Of a DNA stretch of 64,000 nucleotides, positions 50,881 to 59,738 are shown piece by piece. Position numbers and translations under genes: made by a program. Source of the DNA: JAAZMI01 sp050948785 (GTDB lineage: Bacteria; Bacillota; Dethiobacteria; DTU022; UBA8154); NCBI GenBank assembly GCA_050948785.1, contig JBMNEM010000008.1, forward strand, positions 194,520 through 258,519. The letters run 5' to 3'. How positions within the stretch are numbered: position 1 is the first letter of the stretch; the number at the start of each line of letters is the position of its first letter. A model generated the notes under the pieces. It ran no database searches, was not told the DNA's origin, and saw only the letters and a program-made list of their open reading frames with translations.

Positions 50881-52101
50881 ATGAGGGAGATAGTTGTTAC
50901 CGGTCTGGGTCCTGTGGCTCCGAACGGTGTCGGGAAGGAGATGTTCTGGGAAGCGCTGCAGGAAGGGAGATCGGGCATTCGCCGTATCAGCCGTTTTGAT
51001 CCCTCCGAATGTCTTTCCCAGATTGCCGGTGAAGTCCCACCGGAATGGGTGGAGGCTGTAAAACCTTTTCCGGAAGAAAAAAGGGGCTGGAGCACCCATA
51101 TGGTAATCACTGCCGCCCACCTGGCGCTGGAGGACGCCGGCATCAGTAAAAAAGAGCTTGCCACGGGCAAGGCCGGTATCTTTTTGGGTATAAGTTCAAG
51201 TGATATGGAGTTGGGGGAGAAGGAATACGCACTTTTCCAACAATCCGGTTCTCCCAACCCCCATGTGATCTCTTCCTCTTTCCCCCATGCAGCTGCACAT
51301 GAAGTTGCCAGCGAATTTAAGTGTCCCGGGCAGGTTGTGACCGTCTCCAGCGGCTGCACCTCGGGGCTTTTAAGCATTATCCATGCGGCAGAAGCCATCC
51401 TTGGAGGGGAGATAGAGATCGCATTGGCCGGCGGAGGGGATGCCCCTTTAACCTCTTTCGTGATCTCCTGTTTGTGCTCGGCCGGTCTGCATCCGACATC
51501 TTTTAATGATCATCCGGAGGCCGCCAGCAGGCCCTTTGATGCCCAACGTGACGGCGGGGTTGCTTCCGAAGGTGCGGGGATGGTCGTCATCGAAAGTGCC
51601 GAAAGGGCCTGTTTAAGGGGAAAGCGGGCCTATGTCCGGATCGGCGGGTGGGGGATAGCGAACGCTTACTCCCCGCTAACGGTCCATTCCTCGTTTGTTT
51701 CCTCAATGACCGGGGCCTTGCAGAAAGCAAAACTTTCCCCGAAAATGATTGATTATATCTGTGCCCACGCTCCGGGGATTAAATTCACAGATAAAATAGA
51801 AACGGAGGCGGTGAAAAAGGTCTTCGGGCGCCATGCTTACAATTTGCCCATCAGCTCCATCAAGTCCATGATCGGCAATCCCTTGGCCGCTGCCGGCCCT
51901 TTGCAGGTTATCGCCACTTCCCTGGCGATCGAAAACCGGTACATTCCACCGACGATCAATTACGATTATCCCGATCCACATTGTGACCTGGATTATGTCC
52001 CGAACAAGGGCCGTGTGGCCAGGGTGAAGCGGGCACTGGTAAATGTCCTGGGATTCGGCGGTTCCATCGTCTCCATGGTTTGTACGGAGCAGGGAGCTTA
52101 A
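50881..52101 (+). CDS. Divergent beta-ketoacyl-ACP synthase (KAS I/II fold, Cys-His-Asn)
   Basis: A 406-aa thiolase-fold condensing enzyme, similar in length and order to FabF. The active cysteine is in VSSGCTSGLLS (about C159), a histidine is in ICAHAPGIKF (about H296), and the conserved lysine in SIKSMIG (about K328). The position of the second catalytic histidine reads GNPLAAAG, so Asn about N333 replaces it; the usual HGTGT around the first histidine is also changed. The catalytic set is therefore Cys-His-Asn, the set used by KAS III. ATG 50881 follows GGGGGAGG. No acyl carrier protein or other fab gene is nearby, so it is unlikely to be the housekeeping FabF. Confidence 0.85.
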   Translation: MREIVVTGLGPVAPNGVGKEMFWEALQEGRSGIRRISRFDPSECLSQIAGEVPPEWVEAVKPFPEEKRGWSTHMVITAAHLALEDAGISKKELATGKAGIFLGISSSDMELGEKEYALFQQSGSPNPHVISSSFPHAAAHEVASEFKCPGQVVTVSSGCTSGLLSIIHAAEAILGGEIEIALAGGGDAPLTSFVISCLCSAGLHPTSFNDHPEAASRPFDAQRDGGVASEGAGMVVIESAERACLRGKRAYVRIGGWGIANAYSPLTVHSSFVSSMTGALQKAKLSPKMIDYICAHAPGIKFTDKIETEAVKKVFGRHAYNLPISSIKSMIGNPLAAAGPLQVIATSLAIENRYIPPTINYDYPDPHCDLDYVPNKGRVARVKRALVNVLGFGGSIVSMVCTEQGA

Positions 52102-52134
52102 CCTGAAACATTCCAGAAAAACAAAAAGTGAAGC

Positions 52135-54636
52135 ATGGGTGGGAAAAAAGTGCGGATTGGTCTTGTTTCACTGCTGGCTCTGACAGCAGCTGCTCACATA
52201 GTTCTGGGCGGTATTATTTATAAGGATTCGCCCCGGAGTTTGTTGAACCGTTTATGCCTGGGCTTCGCTCTCAATGCCTCTCTTTGGAGCATGGCCGTAC
52301 TGATGGTGACAGTGCAGCAGGGGTATGCGGGGGCGCTCTTCTGGATCAGGGCTTCCCATGCGGTGGCGGTGATAACGCCCTGGTTTATAGTTGCCTTTGT
52401 CTATTGTTTTTCACGCCGGGAGAGGTATCCTTATAAAAAAGTTCTTTTCCTTTTTTTGTGTACACTGGCTATAGCTTTTTTAAGTATGACCCCTGCCGTG
52501 ATCCAGGATGTAATTCTCTTACCCGGGGCCAAAGTAAAGGTTCATGGAGCGTATTTTCCCCTGTATACTCTTTTTTTCGTCGGGCTGCTTTTGTTTTCCC
52601 TTTATCATATTTCCTGGCAGTTGAGTCTTTCACGCGGCCTGGTCCGTTACCAAATTCGGTATTTTTTTGGCGGCACTTTTTTATCCTTTATTTTGGGCGG
52701 TTTGCTAAACCTTTTTCTACCGGTCATGGGCTTATCAGCGGAGCTGCCGCGCGGGTTGGGGCCTGTTTTTTCCCTGCTCAGCACCTTATCGATTAGCTAT
52801 GCCATTGTCAGATACCGCCTTATGGATATCAATATGGCTTTGCGCAAGATTTTGGTCTATATGCTGTCCATTGCGCTGCTTATCGGAATTTATATTCTTT
52901 TATTTTTAATGACGAATAAATATTTTGCAGCCTGGAGAGAAAAACCTGTTTTTTATTTTATACTTTTAATTCTGTCGGCAGTTTTTTTTCAACCGCTTAA
53001 AGAGATGGTGCGGCGTTTGGTTGATCGTTACTTTTATCGCGCCTATCATTACTTTGATACGCTCCAGGATATCGGTAAAGCAATGGTTTCTATTTTGCAG
53101 CGGGATGATCTTATCGCCTTTTTGGTGCACAAGGTTGTGGAGACGATCTACCTGCAGGGCGCCATTCTTTATTTAAGAGAAAACGGGGGTTCTTTCCGTG
53201 CTGTGGCACAAAAACACCTGGGACTTTCCCCTTTGAAAAAAGATTACAGGCAGCTGCCCAGAGATAATCCCCTTCTCGCCTATCTTGAAAAAAAAGGGGA
53301 AGTTTTTTTGAAAACGGATTTAAAGGGAATTGAGCACCAAGAAAAAAGGGAGTTGCTCGCGGCAGAAATGAAAAAATTGCATGCTGAAGCGGTTGTCCCC
53401 CTGGTTGTGGAAAACAGGCTGGAAGGAGTTTTTTCTTTAGGTTTTAAAATGTCGGGAGAACCATATTCGCAACAAGATGTCGGTTTGCTTGCAGCCCTGG
53501 CTTCACAGGTCGCTGTGGCTTTGAAAAATGCCCAGCTTTACCAGGATGTTTGGGAGATCAAACGTTACCTGGAAAACATTTTGGAGAATATGGGTAACGG
53601 GCTGATTGCTGTTGATGGCTATGGATGCATTACCACCTTTAACAGTGCTGCGGAAAATCTTACCGGTATTTTGGCAGAGGAGGCCCTGAATCAGAAAGCG
53701 GACATGGTGCTGGACTCCCGCCTTGGCCACCTTCTGCTGCAAGCTATGGAGGGTAGCGAGGAAAAAAGCGAAATAGAGCTGGAAATTTTTGCAGGTGGCC
53801 GGCAGCGCTTTTTATCCTGCCACGCCGTGCAGGTAGTGACGCAGGAAGCGGGGAAAAGTGGAGCGATTTTGGTTTTAAGCGATATCACCCGGATCAAGGA
53901 ACTGGAAAAGGAAAAAAGCCAGGTACAAAGGCTTGTTTCTTTGGGAGAGCTGGCGGCAGGAATGGCCCATGAAATAAAAAACCCGCTGGCTTCCATTCAA
54001 ACCTTTGCCGAACTTTTGCCGGAAAAATATGATGACCATGAATTTCGCTATAATTTTTCCCGGATCGTCAAGGGGGAGATTGAGCGCATCAATAAACTGA
54101 TTATGAAGCTCCTGCACTTTACGAGCAGCTCCCCGCCTTTTTATACAGTAGTGGATATCAAAGCATTGCTAGAAGAAATTTTGGGCCTTTTATCCCCACA
54201 GCTTGCTGCCCGGAAGATTCAGTTTTTTCAACATTACGGCCAGGATATTCCTCCCTTGAAAGCCGATCGGGATCAATTAAAACAGGCTTTATTAAATATC
54301 TGTTTGAATGGGGCGCAGGCCATGCCCGGAGGAGGTGAGCTGCGAGTGGAGGTACTGCCTCCCGTAGCGGAAGAAGCATTCTCCGAAAATTCCAGCTCTG
54401 TTTTAGCGGATCAAAGGGTCACCATCCGGATCCAGGATACGGGGATAGGCATTAGCGCCCAGCAAAAAGAACGGGTTTTTGATCCTTTTTTCACAACAAA
54501 GAGCAATGGTGTGGGCATCGGCCTGAGTATCAGCCACAAGATCATCACCGAGCATGGGGGTACAGTGCGTTTTCACAGTGATCGTGAGGGGACGGTTTTT
54601 GAAATCTGTCTTCCGGCAACGGGAGGGACGGCCTGA
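52135..54636 (+). CDS. Membrane sensor histidine kinase (7TM-GAF-PAS-HisKA-HATPase)
   Basis: An 833-aa kinase. About seven N-terminal transmembrane helices (1-225), then two more hydrophobic stretches, resemble the histidine-kinase N-terminal 7TM region. A GAF domain (about 310-465) and a PAS domain (about 480-595, ENMGNGLIAVDGYG) lead to the H-box MAHEIKNPLASIQTF (His about 613). The ATPase domain has N-box LLNICLNGAQAM, G1 DTGIGI, F-box FDPFFTTK and G2 GVGIGLSI, all intact. It is followed by a second kinase-like gene and a response regulator, so the three probably form one pathway. The signal is unknown. Confidence 0.93.
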   Translation: MGGKKVRIGLVSLLALTAAAHIVLGGIIYKDSPRSLLNRLCLGFALNASLWSMAVLMVTVQQGYAGALFWIRASHAVAVITPWFIVAFVYCFSRRERYPYKKVLFLFLCTLAIAFLSMTPAVIQDVILLPGAKVKVHGAYFPLYTLFFVGLLLFSLYHISWQLSLSRGLVRYQIRYFFGGTFLSFILGGLLNLFLPVMGLSAELPRGLGPVFSLLSTLSISYAIVRYRLMDINMALRKILVYMLSIALLIGIYILLFLMTNKYFAAWREKPVFYFILLILSAVFFQPLKEMVRRLVDRYFYRAYHYFDTLQDIGKAMVSILQRDDLIAFLVHKVVETIYLQGAILYLRENGGSFRAVAQKHLGLSPLKKDYRQLPRDNPLLAYLEKKGEVFLKTDLKGIEHQEKRELLAAEMKKLHAEAVVPLVVENRLEGVFSLGFKMSGEPYSQQDVGLLAALASQVAVALKNAQLYQDVWEIKRYLENILENMGNGLIAVDGYGCITTFNSAAENLTGILAEEALNQKADMVLDSRLGHLLLQAMEGSEEKSEIELEIFAGGRQRFLSCHAVQVVTQEAGKSGAILVLSDITRIKELEKEKSQVQRLVSLGELAAGMAHEIKNPLASIQTFAELLPEKYDDHEFRYNFSRIVKGEIERINKLIMKLLHFTSSSPPFYTVVDIKALLEEILGLLSPQLAARKIQFFQHYGQDIPPLKADRDQLKQALLNICLNGAQAMPGGGELRVEVLPPVAEEAFSENSSSVLADQRVTIRIQDTGIGISAQQKERVFDPFFTTKSNGVGIGLSISHKIITEHGGTVRFHSDREGTVFEICLPATGGTA

Positions 54637-54707
54637 CAGGATGTTTAACCGGCTGGCCTTTGGAAAAAGGGGAGTGGGGAGTGTCAAGGGAAAGGGGAAG
54701 CAGTGGT

Positions 54708-56708
54708 TTGAAACTCATTATTTTGATCACCAGGCCAGAAAGCGCTCTGCGGACAATCACGAACTTTATTCCGGAAGATTATCTCCTGCTGGAGGGTACG
54801 GTTGATAAAAAAGGGCTGCAGATGCTTGTGGAGATCGCCTCCGGCGTGGTTTTGGTCGACAGCAGCATACCGGGTGTTCTGTCTTGGCTGGAAGAAGCGC
54901 AGCGCCTCCGGCCGGACCTGACCTATCTGGGTCTTGCCGGTGCAGCTAATGGTGCTCTTTCTATAGCCGGGGCAGAGTGCTTTTATGATTTAATTTTGGC
55001 ACCTTTTAAGGCCCAAAATGTCCGTATGGTTTTGGAGCGCACCCTGGAAAGAGAGCGGCTGCGTTGGGAAGTGGAGAATTTTAAACAAATGCACACAGCA
55101 GTAAGGGCACCTGCCAATAAACCTGTTGCGGCAAATCATGCTTATCCGGCGCATTATAACAGAGAACGGGTTTTGTGTGAATTTTCCCGGGCCTTTAATA
55201 ATAATTTTGATCAAAACCGCTTTCTGGAACTTTTTATGAATGCTGTTATGGAACTTGTTCCTGTGGGTAAGTTATCAATTTTACTCTACGAGGAAAACCT
55301 GGCAGAGTATAAAATTGCGGCACAAAGGGGGCTGGACCCTGACCTTTGTGCCGGGCTGCGTTTCAAACCCTCCGCAGACCTGCTCCTCTGGCTGGCCCGG
55401 GAAGGGCGCATCCTGCACCACGGGGAAATTTCTATAGCCCCTGCTGCCCCCCTTAGTGGTATTCAGGGAGAGATGCGGCTGCTCCAGGCCACAGTTTGCA
55501 TACCGCTGTTGGCTCACGGGCAGTTGGTGGGCACGCTTAACCTTGGCCCAAAAATTACCGGTTCCCCCTTTTTCGAAGAGGAACTGGAGACGTTGTATAT
55601 TTTCTGCGGAAACGTGGCCGTTGCCCTGCGGGATATCAAGCTTCATCATGAGATCCGCAACCAAAAATTATTTACCGAAAATATCCTGCAGCATATGAAC
55701 AGCGGCGTTGTAGCTATCAACAAGGAAGAGTGTATCAATACTTTCAATCCCCGCGCCGGGGAACTCCTGGCACTCATGCCGCAGCAGGTCATCGGCAAGG
55801 ATTTGCGCCTTTTGCCCAGCCCGCTGGGTGATCTGCTTTACGAGACTTTAACAACAGGGGAGGCTTTACGAAAAAAAGAAATAGAACTGGCCTACGGCCG
55901 CATTCATCTGGAGATCAATACCTACCGGCTGCTCAATGCCGTGGGGGAACCTCTGGGAAGCGTAATGATTTTTGATGATTTATCACCGAGAAAACTGCTG
56001 GAGAAAGAGCGCCGGCAGGCTGCACAGCTTGATGTACTCAATAAATTTGTGGGGCAGCTGGCTCATGAGGTTAAAAACCCCATGGTTGCTGTGCAGACTT
56101 TTACAGAACTTCTCCCGGAGAAATACGACGATAGCTCCTTTCGCGAATTTTATGCCAAAACAGTTCGGCAGGAACTGAAAAGGCTGAATGAGCTTGTTGA
56201 GCAGCTGATTGCTTTTTCTACGCCTCTTTCCTATGATTACAGTGTTGTTGATCTGCATGAAATAATTAATTTAGGAATTTCCTTTTTACAGGAACAGGGT
56301 ATGGGTCAGAAGACTACGGTTGAGACAGCCGATGATCTTCACAACTTAAAGGTGCGGGCGGATAGAATCCTCCTGGCCCGGGCCTTTTCCTACCTTATAC
56401 GCTATCTCTTTCGCGCCGTGGAAGATGGCGGTGTGATTCAAATCACGACTGCTGTGGTGGAAAAATATTACCCCGGTGGTTCTGTCTATATTTTGCTGCG
56501 TGATTCCCAAACGAAAGCAGTACCCGAAAGTGTGGAGAAAATGTTTGATCCCTTATCGGCTCACCCTAACGGCTATATTTCCCTCGGGCCTCCTGTAAGC
56601 CGCAAGATCATCGAAGATCACGGGGGCCGTGTTACGGCCTCCTTAACAAAGGATCATTACCTTGAAATTGAGGTATTTTTACCAATATTTTCTGGAAAGG
56701 AGGGCTAG
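54708..56708 (+). CDS. Cytoplasmic histidine-kinase-like protein with degenerate ATPase domain
   Basis: A protein of about 666 aa without membrane helices. A receiver-like domain (1-130, without a clear phosphoacceptor pair) is followed by GAF (about 165-320), PAS (about 330-440, HMNSGVVAINKEECI) and a HisKA domain with LAHEVKNPMVAVQTF (His about 452). The ATPase domain is eroded: the N-box reads SYLIRYLFRAVEDG without the Asn, the G1 DxGxG is replaced by RDSQTKA, and the G2 box is lost, although FDPL survives. It probably cannot autophosphorylate but could dimerise with, or accept phosphate from, the upstream kinase, with which it shares LLPEKYDD after the H-box. TTG 54708 after AAAGGGGAAG is the chosen start. 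Confidence 0.85.
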   Translation: MKLIILITRPESALRTITNFIPEDYLLLEGTVDKKGLQMLVEIASGVVLVDSSIPGVLSWLEEAQRLRPDLTYLGLAGAANGALSIAGAECFYDLILAPFKAQNVRMVLERTLERERLRWEVENFKQMHTAVRAPANKPVAANHAYPAHYNRERVLCEFSRAFNNNFDQNRFLELFMNAVMELVPVGKLSILLYEENLAEYKIAAQRGLDPDLCAGLRFKPSADLLLWLAREGRILHHGEISIAPAAPLSGIQGEMRLLQATVCIPLLAHGQLVGTLNLGPKITGSPFFEEELETLYIFCGNVAVALRDIKLHHEIRNQKLFTENILQHMNSGVVAINKEECINTFNPRAGELLALMPQQVIGKDLRLLPSPLGDLLYETLTTGEALRKKEIELAYGRIHLEINTYRLLNAVGEPLGSVMIFDDLSPRKLLEKERRQAAQLDVLNKFVGQLAHEVKNPMVAVQTFTELLPEKYDDSSFREFYAKTVRQELKRLNELVEQLIAFSTPLSYDYSVVDLHEIINLGISFLQEQGMGQKTTVETADDLHNLKVRADRILLARAFSYLIRYLFRAVEDGGVIQITTAVVEKYYPGGSVYILLRDSQTKAVPESVEKMFDPLSAHPNGYISLGPPVSRKIIEDHGGRVTASLTKDHYLEIEVFLPIFSGKEG

Positions 56709-56712
56709 AAAG

Positions 56713-57744
56713 ATGGCAGCCCCGAAAATAATGATTGTTGATGATGAACTGGGCCCCAGAGAAGCACTGAAAATGATCTTGCGGGACGACTACGAGGTTT
56801 TTACGGCGGGCAGCGGCACCGAGGCCTTGGGCTATCTTGATTCCGGCGAATTCGACCTGATCATCCTTGATATCAGGATGCCCGATATTAATGGTATCGA
56901 CCTCCTTGCCCAGGTAAAAAATAAAGTACCTGAAACAGAAGTAGTGATGATTACCGCCTATGCTTCCGTGGAGACGGCTACCAATGCCCTGCGCCAAGGT
57001 GCCCTGGATTATCTGATTAAACCATTTGACTGTAGCGCAGTAAAAGAAGTTGTTGAAAAAGGACTGGCGCGTCGTATCGACCGGGCCGCCCTGCGAAGAA
57101 GGCTCAGTAACCTGCAGGTGGTAAACGCTTCTCTCCAGGAGAAAATTGAACACGCCTACCTGAACATCCAAAAACATTACCTGGAGACAGTACGTTCCCT
57201 GGTAGCTGCGATTGACGCCAAGGATTCCTATACCAAGGGACACCAGGAGAGGGTGGCGCTTTTTACGGAGATCCTGGGAAAAGAGATGGACCTTTCCAGT
57301 GAGGAGATAAAGATTTTGCAACAGGCGGCGATCCTGCATGATATCGGAAAAATTGGTGTGCCCGAGCAGATTCTCAGAAAAACCGGGAGGCTGACGGCCG
57401 AGGAATTTAAGATTATTAAACAGCATCCCGTAATTGGCGCGGAGATCATTTCTCCCGTTCAATTTCTCCGGGAAGCACTGCCCATTGTTCTTTATCATCA
57501 CGAAAAATTTGATGGGACAGGCTATCCGGAAGGCCTCCAGGGCAGGCAGATTCCGCGCGGTGCACGGATCATTGCCGTTGCCGATGCCGTTGATGCCATG
57601 CTCTCCAACCGCCCCTATGCGCCTGCGGAAACGGCGGCGCGAGTCAGAGAAGAGCTGCGCCTTTGTGCGGGAACCCAGTTTGATCCGCAAATTGCGGAGA
57701 TTGCCTTGAAAATAGACCTTCCTGCCCAGGATCTCCGGTTTTAA
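56713..57744 (+). CDS. Response regulator with HD-GYP c-di-GMP phosphodiesterase domain
   Basis: A 343-aa regulator. The receiver domain carries D53 in LIILDIRMPD, T81 in MITAYAS and K103 in LIKPF. After a short coiled coil, the HD-GYP domain has AILHDIGKIGVP (HD at 209-210) and YHHEKFDGTGYPEGLQG (262-276), the complete metal-binding and GYP signatures, so it should hydrolyse c-di-GMP. ATG 56713 follows GGAGGG; the gene starts 4 bp after the kinase-like gene. The predicted product lowers the signal that the two downstream riboswitches read. Confidence 0.94.
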   Translation: MAAPKIMIVDDELGPREALKMILRDDYEVFTAGSGTEALGYLDSGEFDLIILDIRMPDINGIDLLAQVKNKVPETEVVMITAYASVETATNALRQGALDYLIKPFDCSAVKEVVEKGLARRIDRAALRRRLSNLQVVNASLQEKIEHAYLNIQKHYLETVRSLVAAIDAKDSYTKGHQERVALFTEILGKEMDLSSEEIKILQQAAILHDIGKIGVPEQILRKTGRLTAEEFKIIKQHPVIGAEIISPVQFLREALPIVLYHHEKFDGTGYPEGLQGRQIPRGARIIAVADAVDAMLSNRPYAPAETAARVREELRLCAGTQFDPQIAEIALKIDLPAQDLRF

Positions 57745-57956
57745 TGTTTAGGTTTGGTAAAAAAGGATTCTTTTCATGAATATACGATTTGACCAGGCAT
57801 AATTTTTAAGTTTACTGTGTAATTTTGGCAAAGGCTGAAAGTTTTTATAAAAAAATTTCTATTCTTAGCAGAAAAAACTAAACTTATGTAGAATGTTTAC
57901 TTAAATAAAATTAATATTTTGAAATTGTATTGAATATTGAGGTGCAAGGAATATTT

Positions 57957-58073
57957 TCCTGACCGACAAAGGGCAAACCATCCGAAAGGGTGGGACGCAA
58001 AACCATGGGTCTAAAGTTCGCCAGCATAAGTTTTCTGCGAACCAGGATCGCCAGGTTGCCGAAGACAGGGATT
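57957..58073 (+). promoter_or_regulatory. c-di-GMP-I (GEMM-I) riboswitch, copy 1
   Basis: The aptamer core reads AGGGCAAACCATCCGAAAGG, with a GNRA tetraloop on P2, then GTGGGACGCAAAACCATGGG, TCTAA, a P3 arm and CCAGGTTGCCGAAGACAGGG, all hallmarks of class I c-di-GMP aptamers. The 3' CAGGGATTT can pair with AAATCCCTG at 58096, just ahead of a terminator, forming a switchable platform. It precedes an EAL-HDOD gene. Confidence 0.93.
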
Positions 58074-58106
58074 TTGCTTTATTATGCTTACTTTTAAATC
58101 CCTGCT

Positions 58107-58129
58107 CCCTGGCACAGCCAGGGCTTTTT
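58107..58129 (+). terminator. Terminator of riboswitch 1
   Basis: CCCTGGC-ACA-GCCAGGG followed by CTTTTT. It lies between the aptamer and the gene start at 58188, so c-di-GMP binding can control read-through. Confidence 0.8.
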
Positions 58130-58187
58130 CGGTTGTCGGTATCTGCCCACGAATGATTATTCGTGGAAAAAGGGAGAAAAGGCAGAC

Positions 58188-59408
58188 ATGGATATTTTTG
58201 TGGCCAGACAACCAATTTTTAACCGGCAGCAGGAGGTTTATGCCTACGAACTGCTTTACCGTTCGGGAATCAACAAATTTTATTCCAGCCTGGACGGGGA
58301 TCAAGCCTCTTCAGAGGTGATCACCAACAGCTTTTTGCTCATTGGTTTGGAAACGCTGACCAGGGGGAAAAAGGCCTTCATCAATTTTACTAAAAATTTG
58401 CTGGAAGACGAAGTGGCCACTCTTTTACCTCATAAGCATATTGTCATTGAGATTTTGCAGGACGTTGAGCCGGATGAAAAAACGCTGCAGGCCTGTAAAA
58501 AGTTAAAAGAAATGGGCTACCAGCTGGCCCTGGATGATTTTGTTTATGATGTTAAATTTATACCGCTGATCGAATTGGCTGATTTTATCAAGGTTGACTT
58601 CTTGACTACGGATGAGGAAGAGAGAGGGGCACTGGTGCAAAGAATTGGGACGCAAAAAGTTTCCTTTTTGGCCGAAAAGGTGGAAACGAGGGAGGATTTT
58701 GTCCAGGCTATGGAGATGGGCTATTCCTTCTTTCAAGGTTATTTTTTCAGTAAGCCGCTCATTGTTTCCGGCCGGGATATTCCCAGTTTTAAACTCACCT
58801 ACATCAAGATTTTACAAGAAGTTCACAAACCGGAAATTGATTTTGATCAGCTTGAAAAACTGATTAAAACAGACGTATCCCTCTCCTATAAGCTGCTCAA
58901 GTTTATTAATTCTCTTGCCTTTGGCTTCTATAGCGAAATCCGTTCCATCAAGCAGGCGCTGGTGATCCTCGGCGAAAAGGAAATTAAAAAATGGCTTTCC
59001 CTGATCTCACTCCAAGGCATTGGGGAAAACAAGCCTGATGAGCTAATGATCACGGCGCTGTGCCGGGCAAGGTTTTGCGAGTTGATTGCCTCCCGTGTTG
59101 GTTTAAACGATCGCAGTTCAGACCTTTTCCTCCTGGGCATGTTTTCTTTAATAGATGCTTTTTTGGACCGGCCCATGGCCGAAATTCTGGCTACACTACC
59201 CATACCGGAAGAGATCAAAGTGGCCCTGCTTGGCGGGAAAAACCGCTTCCAGGAGGTCTATGCTTTAATCCTGGCTTATGAAGCGGGTGACTGGGAAAAG
59301 TTTTCCCGGAATGCGGCCAAGCTCGACCTGGAGGAAAGGGAAGTAAAGGAGTTTTACATCAATTCCTTGGAGGTGTCCAACAAAATATTTTTAAAAAATG
59401 TTTCTTAG
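58188..59408 (+). CDS. EAL-HDOD signalling protein (YuxH/CdgJ type)
   Basis: A 406-aa protein with an N-terminal EAL-fold domain (1-200) and a C-terminal HDOD domain (205-400, LLKFINSLAFGFYSEIRSI). The EAL motif is replaced by YELLYR (residues 20-25), although the ALDDF and DFIKVDF positions are retained, so it may bind but not cleave c-di-GMP; relatives regulate motility and surface behaviour. Expression should be under riboswitch 1, which would give feedback if it affects c-di-GMP. ATG follows AAAAGGCAGAC. Confidence 0.92.
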   Translation: MDIFVARQPIFNRQQEVYAYELLYRSGINKFYSSLDGDQASSEVITNSFLLIGLETLTRGKKAFINFTKNLLEDEVATLLPHKHIVIEILQDVEPDEKTLQACKKLKEMGYQLALDDFVYDVKFIPLIELADFIKVDFLTTDEEERGALVQRIGTQKVSFLAEKVETREDFVQAMEMGYSFFQGYFFSKPLIVSGRDIPSFKLTYIKILQEVHKPEIDFDQLEKLIKTDVSLSYKLLKFINSLAFGFYSEIRSIKQALVILGEKEIKKWLSLISLQGIGENKPDELMITALCRARFCELIASRVGLNDRSSDLFLLGMFSLIDAFLDRPMAEILATLPIPEEIKVALLGGKNRFQEVYALILAYEAGDWEKFSRNAAKLDLEEREVKEFYINSLEVSNKIFLKNVS

Positions 59409-59462
59409 CTCAACCCAAGTTTTCCAAGATTTAAGCGCTTATTAAAAAAAGGTGAGGAAAAA

Positions 59463-59571
59463 CTTTCTGACCGATAAAGGCAAACCTTTCGAAAGAAAGG
59501 GACGCAAAGCTATGGGTCTAAGGCCTGCTACAGCGGGCTAGGATTGCCAGGCTGCCGAAGACAGGGTTCCT
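59463..59571 (+). promoter_or_regulatory. c-di-GMP-I (GEMM-I) riboswitch, copy 2
   Basis: Core AAAGGCAAACCTTTCGAAAG, then GGGACGCAAAGCTATGGGTC, TAAGG, a P3 arm and CCAGGCTGCCGAAGACAGGG. It is 1.5 kb from copy 1, related but clearly diverged in P2 and P3. A terminator follows at 59611, and then the Tad pilus ATPase gene. Confidence 0.93.
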
Positions 59572-59610
59572 ATATGGACGGTTATACCGTTCTGTACCTC
59601 TTTGTATCCT

Positions 59611-59655
59611 GATCCCTGGTTCGCATACCTGGCAACCGGGGATTTTTGTTTTTTT
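59611..59655 (+). terminator. Terminator of riboswitch 2
   Basis: ATCCCTGGTT pairs with AACCGGGGAT (one G-U) and is followed by TTTTTGTTTTTTT. It is 84 bp upstream of the GTG start of the pilus gene. Confidence 0.8.
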
Positions 59656-59738
59656 ACCCTCATGGATGGATGGGTCAACATTTTTAAAAATGGTCAGCCT
59701 TTGGACTGAACTTCGGGGCTGAAAAGGTGGCATGAAAA

